The notes below the pieces were generated by a model. The model was not told where the DNA came from. It did not search any database and worked only from the letters and a program-made list of their open reading frames with translations. The position numbers were made by a program, and so were the translations under genes. Below are positions 52,363 to 61,343 of a DNA stretch of 64,000 bases, one piece after another (within the stretch, counting starts at the first letter, position 1; each line of letters begins with the position of its first letter). Origin of the DNA: an uncultured Flavobacteriaceae bacterium (GTDB lineage Bacteria > Bacteroidota > Bacteroidia > Flavobacteriales > Flavobacteriaceae); assembly GCA_947500585.1 (NCBI GenBank), contig CANMSN010000012.1, forward strand, positions 1 through 64,000. Direction: 5' to 3'.

Positions 52363-53900
52363 TTAAAATTTACCTGAATTTTATGTTTGTTATGAGAACT
52401 AAGAAACTCTGATGGTGTATGTGAAGTTTCTTTTTTAAAAGCCTTATTGAAGGTTACTTTATTATTATACCCTACTTCGTAAGCAACATCAATAATATTT
52501 AAACTTCCATGAACATCTTCTTGCAATATTTTAATAGCTTCTTTAATTCTAAACTTATTTATAAGTTCAAAAAAATTCATGTTAAAATGTTCATTAATTA
52601 TTTGCGAAGCATTATGCCTAGTAGTATTTAATTTTTGTGCGAGTATTTCTAGGCTAATATCATTTTCTTTATAAATTTTATCTTCTACAAGAAGTTTTAT
52701 CAAATTCTCTTTGAGTTCTTGCGATAACGCATTTGTTAAACCTGATCTTTGATATTTTCCTGAAAATAATTTTTCTTTGATTGGAATAAATTCATTTCTA
52801 AATATACTAGGTTGCACATAAGCCATGTAAGCAATATAAATAACCATAATTGACATTGCAGCCATTTGTATAAAATAAATAAAACTTGATATAGAACCCA
52901 GAGCACCAAAAACTGAAATTCCATAAAACAAATAAGAGGCTACATAAGCCACATGAATTCTATATATATTCCTTTTCCACCTAACTTGTTGCTGAACACT
53001 ATCAGAACTGTTTGTCTTCTTTTGGTTAAATAGCAATTTTCCAATAAGATATGCGTAAACAACTAATGATATCGTTTTAGAAATAAAAATCACAAAATCG
53101 AAATCTTTTTCATTAGTATTAATATTTAGCATCAATTCAATTTTTTCAGTAGAAGACGCTGAATACATTGGAAATAAAAATACCAATAAGATAAGTGTTG
53201 GTAAAAAATGTAAAAGATGTAAGACTCTAAATTTATATTGTTGAATAATGCTTAAAAAATAAAAATATAATAAAGGCCCGAATAGTAAGGCAGATACCGC
53301 AGACATTCTATAAGTATGTGGAACCTGATACTGATAATTCGTCATGTATAAAACAAACTCAATAATAAACAAGGAATGAATACCAACAAAACCAGCAATA
53401 AATAATTTAGAATATTTATTAGCCTTTTTAGTAAAATTTATTGTGATTGTAAAGAAAAAACCAATTAATGCAACATACAAATACAAAAATGCTAACCAAT
53501 TAAAATTAGAAATGTATTCTTTTTTTAACGCTTTGTATTCATCTGTTGCACTTATACTTTCATAAGCTCCATTATTTAAAATTGAAAAATCTAAAGTATT
53601 ATTAATATATTTTTTTGTGAAAAAATAAGCATCTTCTGGTTGTTCTAATTCTGCATTGAGTAGTGCTAATTTTTTAATAATCTGAATGGAATCTTTGTGA
53701 TTTGCATCAAAAGCCTCATGGTAAAGGGTTAATAACTCTAACTGAGTCATGTCATAATTAATACTCTTCTCGTATATTAAACTATCTATTTGAACTTGAA
53801 ATAAACTCAATCTATTACTACAGGATAAGTTTACTGCTTGTGCATTATACACAAAAAATAAAGGCAGTACTAAAATGATAGCTTTGTATTGATTGATCAT
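52359..53900 (-). CDS. Membrane-anchored AraC-family regulator
   Basis: 513 residues. Signal peptide (ends NAQA), a periplasmic helical domain (about 25-130), then about seven transmembrane helices (about 133-365) and a cytoplasmic AraC double helix-turn-helix at the C-terminus (about 400-505: LEILAQKLNTTRHNASQIINEHF, NIIDVAYEVGYNNKVTFNKAFKKETSHTPSEF). A periplasmic signal could thus be passed directly to a DNA-binding domain. It lies in front of a SusC/SusD operon in the same direction and is its most probable regulator. Confidence 0.8.
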   Translation of the reverse strand: MINQYKAIILVLPLFFVYNAQAVNLSCSNRLSLFQVQIDSLIYEKSINYDMTQLELLTLYHEAFDANHKDSIQIIKKLALLNAELEQPEDAYFFTKKYINNTLDFSILNNGAYESISATDEYKALKKEYISNFNWLAFLYLYVALIGFFFTITINFTKKANKYSKLFIAGFVGIHSLFIIEFVLYMTNYQYQVPHTYRMSAVSALLFGPLLYFYFLSIIQQYKFRVLHLLHFLPTLILLVFLFPMYSASSTEKIELMLNINTNEKDFDFVIFISKTISLVVYAYLIGKLLFNQKKTNSSDSVQQQVRWKRNIYRIHVAYVASYLFYGISVFGALGSISSFIYFIQMAAMSIMVIYIAYMAYVQPSIFRNEFIPIKEKLFSGKYQRSGLTNALSQELKENLIKLLVEDKIYKENDISLEILAQKLNTTRHNASQIINEHFNMNFFELINKFRIKEAIKILQEDVHGSLNIIDVAYEVGYNNKVTFNKAFKKETSHTPSEFLSSHNKHKIQVNFK

Positions 53901-53966
53901 TACATTGGTTGAAATAATTAAAAGTTGATAGAGTTATATTTAATACTCTCAACAACTTAACATGAA

Positions 53967-53990
53967 ATTATAAATAACTTTATTTATAAT
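53967..53990. repeat. Perfect AT-rich inverted repeat upstream of the AraC-like gene
   Basis: ATTATAAATA (53967-53976) and TATTTATAAT (53981-53990), loop ACTT. It lies 67 bp upstream of the AraC-like ATG and could be an operator or a weak hairpin. Composed only of A and T apart from the loop, so chance is possible. Confidence 0.4.
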
Positions 53991-54088
53991 TCTTAAAAAT
54001 TTCTTAAAAAGGTAAATACCGATAATAACTTACTATGTCTAAGCACATAGAAAGAAAGGGTGAATTTTAATTCTTAGAAATCGTTCAT

Positions 54089-54119
54089 TAAAAAAGGGTT
54101 ACTAAAATTTAGCAACCCT
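54089..54119 (-). terminator. Intrinsic terminator after galE
   Basis: Hairpin AGGGTT-A-CTAAA and TTTAG-C-AACCCT (54095-54119, one mismatch) followed on the minus strand by a U run (complement of AAAAAA at 54089-54094). It ends the aminotransferase-galE transcript. Confidence 0.7.
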
Positions 54120-54148
54120 ATATATTATTTTTTAAAATAGATTTATTC

Positions 54149-55168
54149 TTACCCTCTTACTTTCTGCTCCCATTTCCATGCAGAAAGCATAGCATCGTCA
54201 AGTGTTAATTCGGTTTTCCAGCCTAATTCATCTTTAGCTTTGTTAGTATCTGCATACGCAGAAACAACATCACCTTCTCGTCTACCAACAATTTTATAGT
54301 TTAATTTTTCACCTGAAACACGTTCAAAAGATTGAACAACCTCTAAAACAGAACTACCCTTTCCTGTTCCAAGATTAAAGGTTTCATAATTAGCTTTGTT
54401 TTTATTTTCTAAAAGTCGCTTAAGAGCAATAACATGAGCTTTGGCCAAATCTACTACATGTATGTAATCTCGAACACATGTACCGTCTGATGTTGGATAA
54501 TCGTCTCCAAAAACTGATAATTGCTCACGTAAACCTATAGCCGTCTGAGTAATGAAAGGCACTAAATTTTGTGGCACTCCAATTGGTAATTCACCAATAT
54601 TTACAGACTCATGCGCTCCAATAGGATTAAAATATCTTAATGCAATTGCCTTTAAGTTTTCAGAAACTTTACAAGTATCTACAATAATTTCTTCACCTAT
54701 TTGTTTTGTATTTCCATAAGGAGATTCTGCCTTTTTTACTGGTGCATTTTCAGTAATTGGTAGTTCATCTGCTTGACCATATACCGTACAAGAGGAACTA
54801 AAAATAAAATTAGCTTCTGGTAGTTTTTTTAATTCTTTCAAAACATAAACCAGTGTGTTTATATTATTTTCATAATATAATAAAGGTTCATTTACGCTTT
54901 CGCCTACCGCCTTACTTGCCGCAAAATGAATAACACCTTTTACATCATTATGTTTAGCAAAAAAAGTTTCTACGCCAGCTTTATCTTTTAAGTCTAACTT
55001 TTCAAATAATGGCGTTTTTCCTGTTATGGCAGTGATACCATCTAATACTTTTATTGAGGAATTTGATAAATCATCAATAATTACAACTTCATAACCTTCA
55101 TTTTGTAATTCTACAACCGTATGCGATCCTATAAATCCTAATCCGCCAGTTACTAATATTTTATCCAT
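54149..55168 (-). CDS. galE: UDP-glucose 4-epimerase
   Basis: 339 residues. NAD-binding motif VTGGLGFIGSHT at the N-terminus; catalytic Tyr151/Lys155 in SPYGNTKQIGEE with Ser/Thr in FSSSCTVYG; substrate segments RYFNPIGAHES, GTCVRDYIHVVDLA and NLGTGKGSSVLEVV. It interconverts UDP-glucose and UDP-galactose. It overlaps the 3' end of the sugar aminotransferase gene by 8 bp, so the operon is aimed at nucleotide-sugar supply for surface polysaccharide. It could also feed galactose from the nearby galactan operon into metabolism. Confidence 0.95.
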   Translation of the reverse strand: MDKILVTGGLGFIGSHTVVELQNEGYEVVIIDDLSNSSIKVLDGITAITGKTPLFEKLDLKDKAGVETFFAKHNDVKGVIHFAASKAVGESVNEPLLYYENNINTLVYVLKELKKLPEANFIFSSSCTVYGQADELPITENAPVKKAESPYGNTKQIGEEIIVDTCKVSENLKAIALRYFNPIGAHESVNIGELPIGVPQNLVPFITQTAIGLREQLSVFGDDYPTSDGTCVRDYIHVVDLAKAHVIALKRLLENKNKANYETFNLGTGKGSSVLEVVQSFERVSGEKLNYKIVGRREGDVVSAYADTNKAKDELGWKTELTLDDAMLSAWKWEQKVRG

Positions 55169-56315
55169 TTATAAATTTTATAATTGTTGATGTAATAAAT
55201 TCAATTTGTTCGTCATCTAACTCTGTATGCATTGGCAACGAAATAACTTCTTTTACCAGTTGATTTGTTACTGGAAAATCGGCTTCATTATACCTACTAT
55301 CTGCATAAGCTTTTTGGTTATGAAGCGGTATGGGATAATATACGCCACATGGAATACCTTGTTCATTTAAATGCTTTACTAATGCATCTCTATTAACATC
55401 TTTCAATTTTAGAGTATATTGATGGAATACATGACAATCACAAGTATCACAAATGCCATCACAACCATTAACTGTTTTTGGTGTAATTACATTTTCAATA
55501 CCCTTAAAAGCTAAATTATATTTTCTTGCTGCGTTTCGTCTTGACTTATTATAAGTATCTAAATGTGGTAATTTGGCGTCTAAAACTGCTGCTTGTATAC
55601 TATCTAACCTGGAATTGACACCTACAACGTCATGATGGTAACGCTCATACATCCCGTGGTTTACAATACCTCTTATCGTATGGGCTAAATTGTCGTCGTT
55701 TGTAAAAATAGCTCCACCATCACCATAACAGCCTAAATTTTTTGATGGAAAAAAAGATGTAGCACCAACATGACCGATAGTACCAGCTTTAACTTTTTTA
55801 CCATTTTTATAAGTATAATTTGCACCTATAGCTTGCGCATTGTCTTCTATAACAAATAAATTATGTGCTTTAGCTATATCCATAATAGCTTCCATATTAG
55901 CACATTGCCCAAACAAATGTACAGGTACTATAGCTTTAGTTTTAGGCGTTATAGCTTTTTTAATAGCTTCAATATTGATGTTAAAATCATCTTTATTAAC
56001 ATCTACTAAAACTGGCGTTAATTGCAATAAAGCAATAACCTCAACTGTTGCCGCAAAAGTAAAATCGGCAGTAATAACCTCATCACCAGGTTTTAAACCT
56101 AAACCCATCATTGCTATTTGAAGCGCATCAGTACCGTTAGCACACGGAATAACGTGCTTTACATCTAAATAGGTTTCTAAGTTTTTTTGAAATTGATGAA
56201 CCTTTGGTCCATTTATAAAGGCTGTAGTTTCAATTACTTCTTGTATAGAAGGGTTAACAACATCTTTAATGTCGTTATATTGACCTTTAAGGTCAACCAT
56301 TTGTATTTTTTTCAT
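55161..56315 (-). CDS. DegT/DnrJ/EryC1/StrS family sugar aminotransferase
   Basis: 384 residues. PLP-binding Lys192 is in SFFPSKNLGCYGDGG, with CANGTDALQIAM for cofactor phosphate and VIEDNAQAIGA upstream. It starts MKKIQMVDLKGQYNDIK and resembles the WbpE-type enzymes acting on UDP-keto sugars in O-antigen synthesis. An unusual Cys-rich loop, CDGICDTCDCH (Cys285, 289, 292, 294 and His295), lies just before the FHQYTL strand. Coupled to galE by an 8-bp overlap. Exact sugar unknown. Confidence 0.88.
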   Translation of the reverse strand: MKKIQMVDLKGQYNDIKDVVNPSIQEVIETTAFINGPKVHQFQKNLETYLDVKHVIPCANGTDALQIAMMGLGLKPGDEVITADFTFAATVEVIALLQLTPVLVDVNKDDFNINIEAIKKAITPKTKAIVPVHLFGQCANMEAIMDIAKAHNLFVIEDNAQAIGANYTYKNGKKVKAGTIGHVGATSFFPSKNLGCYGDGGAIFTNDDNLAHTIRGIVNHGMYERYHHDVVGVNSRLDSIQAAVLDAKLPHLDTYNKSRRNAARKYNLAFKGIENVITPKTVNGCDGICDTCDCHVFHQYTLKLKDVNRDALVKHLNEQGIPCGVYYPIPLHNQKAYADSRYNEADFPVTNQLVKEVISLPMHTELDDEQIEFITSTIIKFING

Positions 56316-56466
56316 CTAAAACAAATTAAAGCCTTTACTTAAAACGACTTATTTTAATGAATACCTAATGCAGGTTTGTAGTGTGTAAAATTACAAAATT
56401 CATACCTGACAACCAATGAATTTGTTTTAAAGAAATGTATTTTAGCAGCAAAGAAAAGAAAGGGTA

Positions 56467-57702
56467 TTGAGTTTTATTTACAACATAGGAATATATTTAA
56501 CTCGTTTTACGTTAAAGTGTTTGGCTCCATTTAATATTAAAATAAAAAAAGGTGTTGATGGAAGATCTAATACTTTTAAAAATCTTGAAAGCAGATTAAA
56601 TAAAAATGATAAAACACTTTGGTTTCATTGTGCCTCCCTAGGGGAATATGAGCAAGGACTCCCCGTTTTTGAAGTACTCAAAAAATACTATAAGAATCAT
56701 AAAATTGTACTTAGTTTTTTCTCGCCATCAGGTTACGAGATTCGCAAGAATTCACCAATTGCTGATGTTGTTGTATATCTTCCAATTGATACGAGAAAAA
56801 ACGCAAAACGATTTCTAGATATTGTAAATCCTGAATTAACTATTTTTGTAAAATATGATATCTGGCCAAATTTTTTAAATGAATTAAGAATAAGAAAACG
56901 TCGTGCGATATTAATTTCAGCTGCGTTTAGAAGTAATCAACCTTATTTCAAATTCTACGGAAAAACGTTAAAAGAAGCTTTATTTGCTTTCGAACATATT
57001 TTCACACAAAACGAAGCCTCAAAAAACTTACTTTTATCTATAGAATATCATGACGTTACAGTTTCTGGAGATACCCGTTTTGATCGTGTTTCTAACCAGC
57101 TAAATATGGATAATACTATAAAATTTATAGATACTTTTAAAAATAATCAATTGTGTATTGTTGCTGGCAGCACATGGCCAGAAGATGAAGAGCTAATAGT
57201 TAACTATATAAATAATGAAGCTACTAAAAATGTTAAATTTATTATTGCACCACATAATATCAATTCTTCTCAGATAAATACTATTAAAGAAAAATTAAAT
57301 ACGAAAACTGTTTTGTTTTCTGAAAAGGACCATAATGAATTAATAAAACCTCAAGTCTTTATAATCGATACTATAGGTATACTCACCAAAATATACCATT
57401 ATGCAGATATTGCTTATGTAGGTGGAGCTATGAGCACTACTGGGTTGCACAATATTTTAGAACCTGCTGTTTTTGGGGTTCCTATTATAATTGGAAAAAA
57501 TTACAATAAATTTCCTGAAGCCAAATTAATGATTGGCAATGGCGGTGTATTATCAGTTAAGAATCAAGAAGAATTTGATATGAGATTAACTGAATTAATA
57601 AAAAATGAAAAGAAAAGACAGGAATTAGGTAAACATAATTCTTACTTCATTGATAAAAATAAGGGTGCCGTCATCCAAATACTAGATTATTTACGTATAT
57701 AA
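56467..57702 (+). CDS. waaA: 3-deoxy-D-manno-octulosonic acid (Kdo) transferase
   Basis: 411 residues starting at a TTG codon. No ATG exists for the first ~220 residues, and the N-terminus FIYNIGIYLTRFTLKCLAPF is the normal membrane-attached start. Family motifs: WFHCASLGEYEQGLPV, LSFFSPSGYEIRKNS, ELTIFVKYDIWPNFLNEL, VAGSTWPEDEELI, and the C-terminal AYVGGAMSTTGLHNILEPAVFGVPIIIG. It adds Kdo to lipid A precursor at the inner membrane. Divergent from the aminotransferase/galE operon, so the locus is devoted to LPS and surface sugars. Confidence 0.92.
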   Translation: MSFIYNIGIYLTRFTLKCLAPFNIKIKKGVDGRSNTFKNLESRLNKNDKTLWFHCASLGEYEQGLPVFEVLKKYYKNHKIVLSFFSPSGYEIRKNSPIADVVVYLPIDTRKNAKRFLDIVNPELTIFVKYDIWPNFLNELRIRKRRAILISAAFRSNQPYFKFYGKTLKEALFAFEHIFTQNEASKNLLLSIEYHDVTVSGDTRFDRVSNQLNMDNTIKFIDTFKNNQLCIVAGSTWPEDEELIVNYINNEATKNVKFIIAPHNINSSQINTIKEKLNTKTVLFSEKDHNELIKPQVFIIDTIGILTKIYHYADIAYVGGAMSTTGLHNILEPAVFGVPIIIGKNYNKFPEAKLMIGNGGVLSVKNQEEFDMRLTELIKNEKKRQELGKHNSYFIDKNKGAVIQILDYLRI

Positions 57703-57814
57703 ACTGATTTCGTTAATATTTGTTAAAAAACATAAATAATTTTCTTAAATTTCAACAAAAGCTATTAAATTCGTAATCAATAAATTAAATTAATAAACAC
57801 TAAAACAAAAACCG

Positions 57815-58159
57815 ATGAAAAAATTATTTTTAAGTACCGCTTTATTGCTAGTATTAGGATTATCTTTTACTTCTTGTAGAGATGAAAAAAAAGCAGAATC
57901 TGTAGAAGAGGCAATTGAAAATGCTGGCGATGCAGTTGAAGAAGCAGCTGATAACGCTGTTGAAGCAACAGAAGATGCGATTGAGGATGCTGGAGACGCT
58001 ATTGAAGATGCTGCTGATGCTGCTGGTGAAGCTGTAGACAATACAGTTGATGCTGCAGGAGAAGCTATTGACGATGCTACCAAAACTGCAGGAGACGCAG
58101 TGAATAAAGTTACTGATGCAGTTAAAGAAGAAGCTAACAAGCTTAAAACTGATCACTAA
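57815..58159 (+). CDS. Small lipoprotein with amphipathic Ala/Glu/Asp-rich repeats
   Basis: 114 residues: lipobox FTSC (Cys22) then RDEKK. The rest is a repetitive helical region with near 7- and 11-residue periods (ENAGDAVEEAADNAVEATEDAIEDAGDAIED, continuing to KLKTDH). The pattern resembles apolipoprotein- or LEA-like amphipathic helices and probably lies along a membrane or forms a coil. The alanine-rich repeats also open frames on the opposite strand, which I regard as shadows. Stress or envelope role is a guess. A terminator follows. Confidence 0.65.
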   Translation: MKKLFLSTALLLVLGLSFTSCRDEKKAESVEEAIENAGDAVEEAADNAVEATEDAIEDAGDAIEDAADAAGEAVDNTVDAAGEAIDDATKTAGDAVNKVTDAVKEEANKLKTDH

Positions 58160-58180
58160 CAATATTTGTTCAAGTTTTCA

Positions 58181-58206
58181 AAAACCACCTTTTAGGTGGT
58201 TTTTTT
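58181..58206 (+). terminator. Intrinsic terminator after the amphipathic lipoprotein gene
   Basis: Stem AAAACCACCT (58181-58190) and AGGTGGTTTT (58194-58203), loop TTT, then T to 58206. About 22 bp after the stop codon. Confidence 0.8.
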
Positions 58207-58248
58207 GTATCCATAACTTAAAAATTAATACTATTAAATTTATTCTGC

Positions 58249-58256
58249 TATTTTTG
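58249..58256 (+). promoter_or_regulatory. Putative -7 box for the coiled-coil repeat protein gene
   Basis: TATTTTTG, a full TAnnTTTG match, about 43 bp before the ATG at 58300. No TTTG was seen at the -33 spacing. Confidence 0.4.
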
Positions 58257-58299
58257 AATAGATAAAGAACATATTTCACACCTAATTAATGAATAGTAG

Positions 58300-60174
58300 A
58301 TGCAACTAATTCTCAAAATAGTTATTTATTTATTTCTATTTTTTTTATCAATACAAAACACGTTTTCTCAAGACAAACCTATTATCGCACAGTTTAATCA
58401 AGACGGTGCCCTTTATAAAAGCTCAGAGGATTTCTCTAAGCCTTTAGCACAGTTTAAAGAGGATGAAGATTGTATAGTGATTAATTACTCAGGCAACTAT
58501 ATTTATAAAATAAAATATAAAGAATGGGAAGGTTTTGTAAGAGATGAATACTTAATTATTAATGAACAAATGATGGATTTGTTTTTTGCTCATGAAGAAA
58601 AGCAAAGAAATAATGCGATTCGAAAAAGAGAGCTTAGACAAAAAAAAATACAACAAATAGTCAACTCTAATCTGGATTCTATTAAAAAAATTAAAGCGCA
58701 AGAAAAGAAACAACTAGAAGCCATTCAAAAAGCAAAACTTGAACAACAACGTATAAACGAAAGTGGAAGGCTAGACTCTATTGCAAAAGTTAAAGAAGAA
58801 CAAAAAAATAGAAAAATTGAAGCACTTAAGATTGCTAAAGAATATCAAAAGCTCTTAAATCAACAAAGAAAACAAGATTCAATTACTAAAGCAAGAGAGA
58901 AAAAAAAGCTAGAAGATATGGTTCTAGAAAATACAAGAATCAAGCAAGAACAAATAAAACAAAAAAGAAGAGAAGATTCAATCGCCAAAATTGAAAATCT
59001 TCAAAAGATAAGAGCGCAAAATATCGAATACGAGCGATTGCAAAAATTAAAAGCTCTACAGAAAACTAAAGATTCTATTCTAAAAATTGAAGAAACTCAA
59101 AAAAAACAAATGCTAGAAATCGAAGCTGCTAAAATTGAGGAAGAAAAACTAGTTAAACAAAAAAAATTAGATTCAATCGCAAAAGCTGAAAATCTTCAAA
59201 AAATAAGAGCGCAAAATATTGAATTCGAGCGATTACAAAAATTAAAAGCTCTACAGAAAACTAAAGACTCTATTAAAAGAATTAGAGAAGCTGAAACAAA
59301 ACAAATGCTAGCAATTGAAGCTGCTAAAATTGAGGAAGAAAAGCTGACTGAACAAAAAAAATTAGATTCAATCGCAAAAGCTGAAAATCTTCAAAAGATA
59401 AGAGCACAAAATATTGAATACGAGCGATTACAAAAATTAAAAGCTCTACAAAAAACTAAAGACTCTATTCAAAGAATTAGAGAAGCTGAAACAAAACAAA
59501 TGCTAGCAATCGAAGCTGCAAAAATTGAAGCAGAAAAACTAGTTAAACAAAAAAAATTAGATTCAATCGCAAAAGCTGAAAACCTTCAAAAGATAAAAGA
59601 CTCCATAAATAAGGTTAAAGAAGAAGAAAAAAGGCAAATCGAGCTCCTAAGATACACAAGAAGAAAACAAGATCAATTATTAGCTGAACAAAAAAAGCAG
59701 GATTCTATTACTAACATCAGAGAAAAAGATCCTAAAGTAATAGAAGAAATTAAAGCTCGCAATACTTGCAATTATCTAATAAATGAATATGATGATTATT
59801 ACAAACAACATATTATAATAACAGATAAGTATATAATTAACGAGAATTTAAATATTGAATTAATTAGAGAAGGCAGTACTTCAAAAATTCATATAAACAC
59901 GAGAGAGGATTTAGGTTGCGCTAGTTATGTTCCAAATACCAGATCGAGTGTTACCATTACTCTTGATAACGGTCAAGTTATTAAATTGTATCATTCTGGA
60001 AGTTTAGATTGTAATGATTTTAGTTTAAAAGCCATTCTATCTGAATCTAAAATAACCCAGTTAAAGAGTTCTCCTATAAAATCTTTAACTTTTAGAGGCA
60101 CGAAAGCATCTTTAATCATTTCTGATATTGATTACAAAGACTTTTTTATTGACAAACTGAAATGTATTGAATAG
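58300..60174 (+). CDS. Secreted SH3-like protein with long repeated coiled coil
   Basis: 624 residues: signal peptide (ends TFSQ), an SH3-like beta domain (about 25-90, with YIYKIKYKEWEGFVRDEYL), then ~400 residues of Lys/Glu/Gln-rich coiled coil (about 100-485), and a C-terminal beta domain with four Cys (about 487-624). The coil contains three full 65-residue tandem units and a partial fourth. It may be a periplasmic spacer between envelope layers. No known family is recognised beyond the SH3-like start, so function is unknown. Confidence 0.65.
   Translation: MQLILKIVIYLFLFFLSIQNTFSQDKPIIAQFNQDGALYKSSEDFSKPLAQFKEDEDCIVINYSGNYIYKIKYKEWEGFVRDEYLIINEQMMDLFFAHEEKQRNNAIRKRELRQKKIQQIVNSNLDSIKKIKAQEKKQLEAIQKAKLEQQRINESGRLDSIAKVKEEQKNRKIEALKIAKEYQKLLNQQRKQDSITKAREKKKLEDMVLENTRIKQEQIKQKRREDSIAKIENLQKIRAQNIEYERLQKLKALQKTKDSILKIEETQKKQMLEIEAAKIEEEKLVKQKKLDSIAKAENLQKIRAQNIEFERLQKLKALQKTKDSIKRIREAETKQMLAIEAAKIEEEKLTEQKKLDSIAKAENLQKIRAQNIEYERLQKLKALQKTKDSIQRIREAETKQMLAIEAAKIEAEKLVKQKKLDSIAKAENLQKIKDSINKVKEEEKRQIELLRYTRRKQDQLLAEQKKQDSITNIREKDPKVIEEIKARNTCNYLINEYDDYYKQHIIITDKYIINENLNIELIREGSTSKIHINTREDLGCASYVPNTRSSVTITLDNGQVIKLYHSGSLDCNDFSLKAILSESKITQLKSSPIKSLTFRGTKASLIISDIDYKDFFIDKLKCIE
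58966..59599 (+). repeat. 195-bp tandem repeats inside the coiled-coil gene
   Basis: Three complete in-frame units (58966-59160, 59161-59355, 59356-59550) and a partial one from 59551. Each starts near an (R/K)(R/K)xDSIAK segment and includes AENLQKIRAQNIE, LQKLKALQKTKDSI and QMLAIEAAKIE. Units 2 and 3 are nearly identical at the nucleotide level, indicating recent duplication. The period of 65 residues is not a multiple of seven, so each unit carries its own stutter. Confidence 0.85.
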
Positions 60175-60249
60175 TTCTAAGATTAGCTAAATTTTTATAA
60201 TTACAGAATATCTATAATCATGAGTATGGTTTTTGTTTCCTGTTGTTAA

Positions 60250-61299
60250 TTAATGCCTCACATACTTATCAAAAACATTTATAACTGGCATTACATTTCC
60301 TTTTTCATCAAAGAACGTTCTTGATTCAAAACCTCTTTTTGGCGCTGCTGGTTCCCACCAAAATACACCTCTTCCCCTTCCATTAGGAATATTTAAAATT
60401 ATATTATTAACTTCTTCTAAAAATTCTTTTTGTCCTTCTGGTGTTTCAGGAAATGGTGCTATTTTATTTTTATATTCTTGCGGTCTAAAGTTATATGCTG
60501 CCTCAACAACAATAATATCTTTATTGTATTCTTTTGATGCAAAATTTAAACATTCGCGCAAATCTAATAAACTACCATGCCACCAAGGATAATATGATTG
60601 ACCAATAACATCATAGTCTATATTATAGTTTTTAATCTTATCGAAAAAGTATTTTGTAAAATCTTTATCACCACCCTTATCTATATGGATCATAATTTCT
60701 GGGCATGGGTTATTTCCACAACTTGCTTTAACACCATTAATTCCAGCTTTTAATAATACAGCAAAATTATCCCAATTATCTGGTAGTTTTGCAATAGGCC
60801 ACATCATACCATTACTAATTTCATTTCCTACTTGTACCATATCTGGAAATACATCAGCTTTCCGAAATTCCATCATAGTTGAGCGCGTATATTCAAATAC
60901 AATTTGCTTTAATTCAATAAGTGATTTACCTTGCCATGCTTTTGGGATAAATTGTTTACCTGGATCTGCCCATACATCTGAATAATGATAATCCAGTAAA
61001 AATTTAAAGCCTTGTTGCTTTGCTTCTTTTGCTAGAGCAATGGTATATTCTAGGTTATTGGGGAGTTTATATTTTTCGTCTAATTCGGGACTATGAAATA
61101 ACCTTAAACGTATCCATTTATACCCATGATTTTTGAATATTTCAATACAGGATTTGGGCTTACCATTTTCTTTAAAAACAAAACCATTATCTTCTGCTTC
61201 TTTAACAAAAGATAAATCAGCTCCAATAATATATTCTTGAGCAAATGACACATTAAATATCAAGAGTATAAACGAAACTCGAATTAATTTTTTCATCAT
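60250..61299 (-). CDS. Arabinogalactan endo-beta-1,4-galactanase (GH53)
   Basis: 349 residues with signal peptide (ends VSFA-Q). GH53 (clan GH-A) catalytic residues: acid/base Glu160 in QVGNEISNGMMWP and nucleophile Glu266 in IIVVEAAYNF. Conserved WIRLRLFHSP, FLLDYHYSDVWADPG and the C-terminal GVFWWEPAAP also fit. It hydrolyses beta-1,4-galactan side chains. The mature protein starts right after the signal peptide with no Cys lipobox, so it is likely periplasmic or secreted. Last gene of an operon after a glycerophosphodiesterase and a GH2 gene. Confidence 0.92.
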   Translation of the reverse strand: MMKKLIRVSFILLIFNVSFAQEYIIGADLSFVKEAEDNGFVFKENGKPKSCIEIFKNHGYKWIRLRLFHSPELDEKYKLPNNLEYTIALAKEAKQQGFKFLLDYHYSDVWADPGKQFIPKAWQGKSLIELKQIVFEYTRSTMMEFRKADVFPDMVQVGNEISNGMMWPIAKLPDNWDNFAVLLKAGINGVKASCGNNPCPEIMIHIDKGGDKDFTKYFFDKIKNYNIDYDVIGQSYYPWWHGSLLDLRECLNFASKEYNKDIIVVEAAYNFRPQEYKNKIAPFPETPEGQKEFLEEVNNIILNIPNGRGRGVFWWEPAAPKRGFESRTFFDEKGNVMPVINVFDKYVRH

Positions 61300-61343
61300 T
61301 GTATTATTATTGGTTATTTTAATAATTCATCAAAATTTTAGCA

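Noticed and set aside
57790-58162. Two long minus-strand open frames across the amphipathic lipoprotein gene
   Set aside because: They are Ser/Ala- or Cys/Ser-rich shadows of the GCN-rich repeats; the plus-strand gene has a lipobox and its own terminator.
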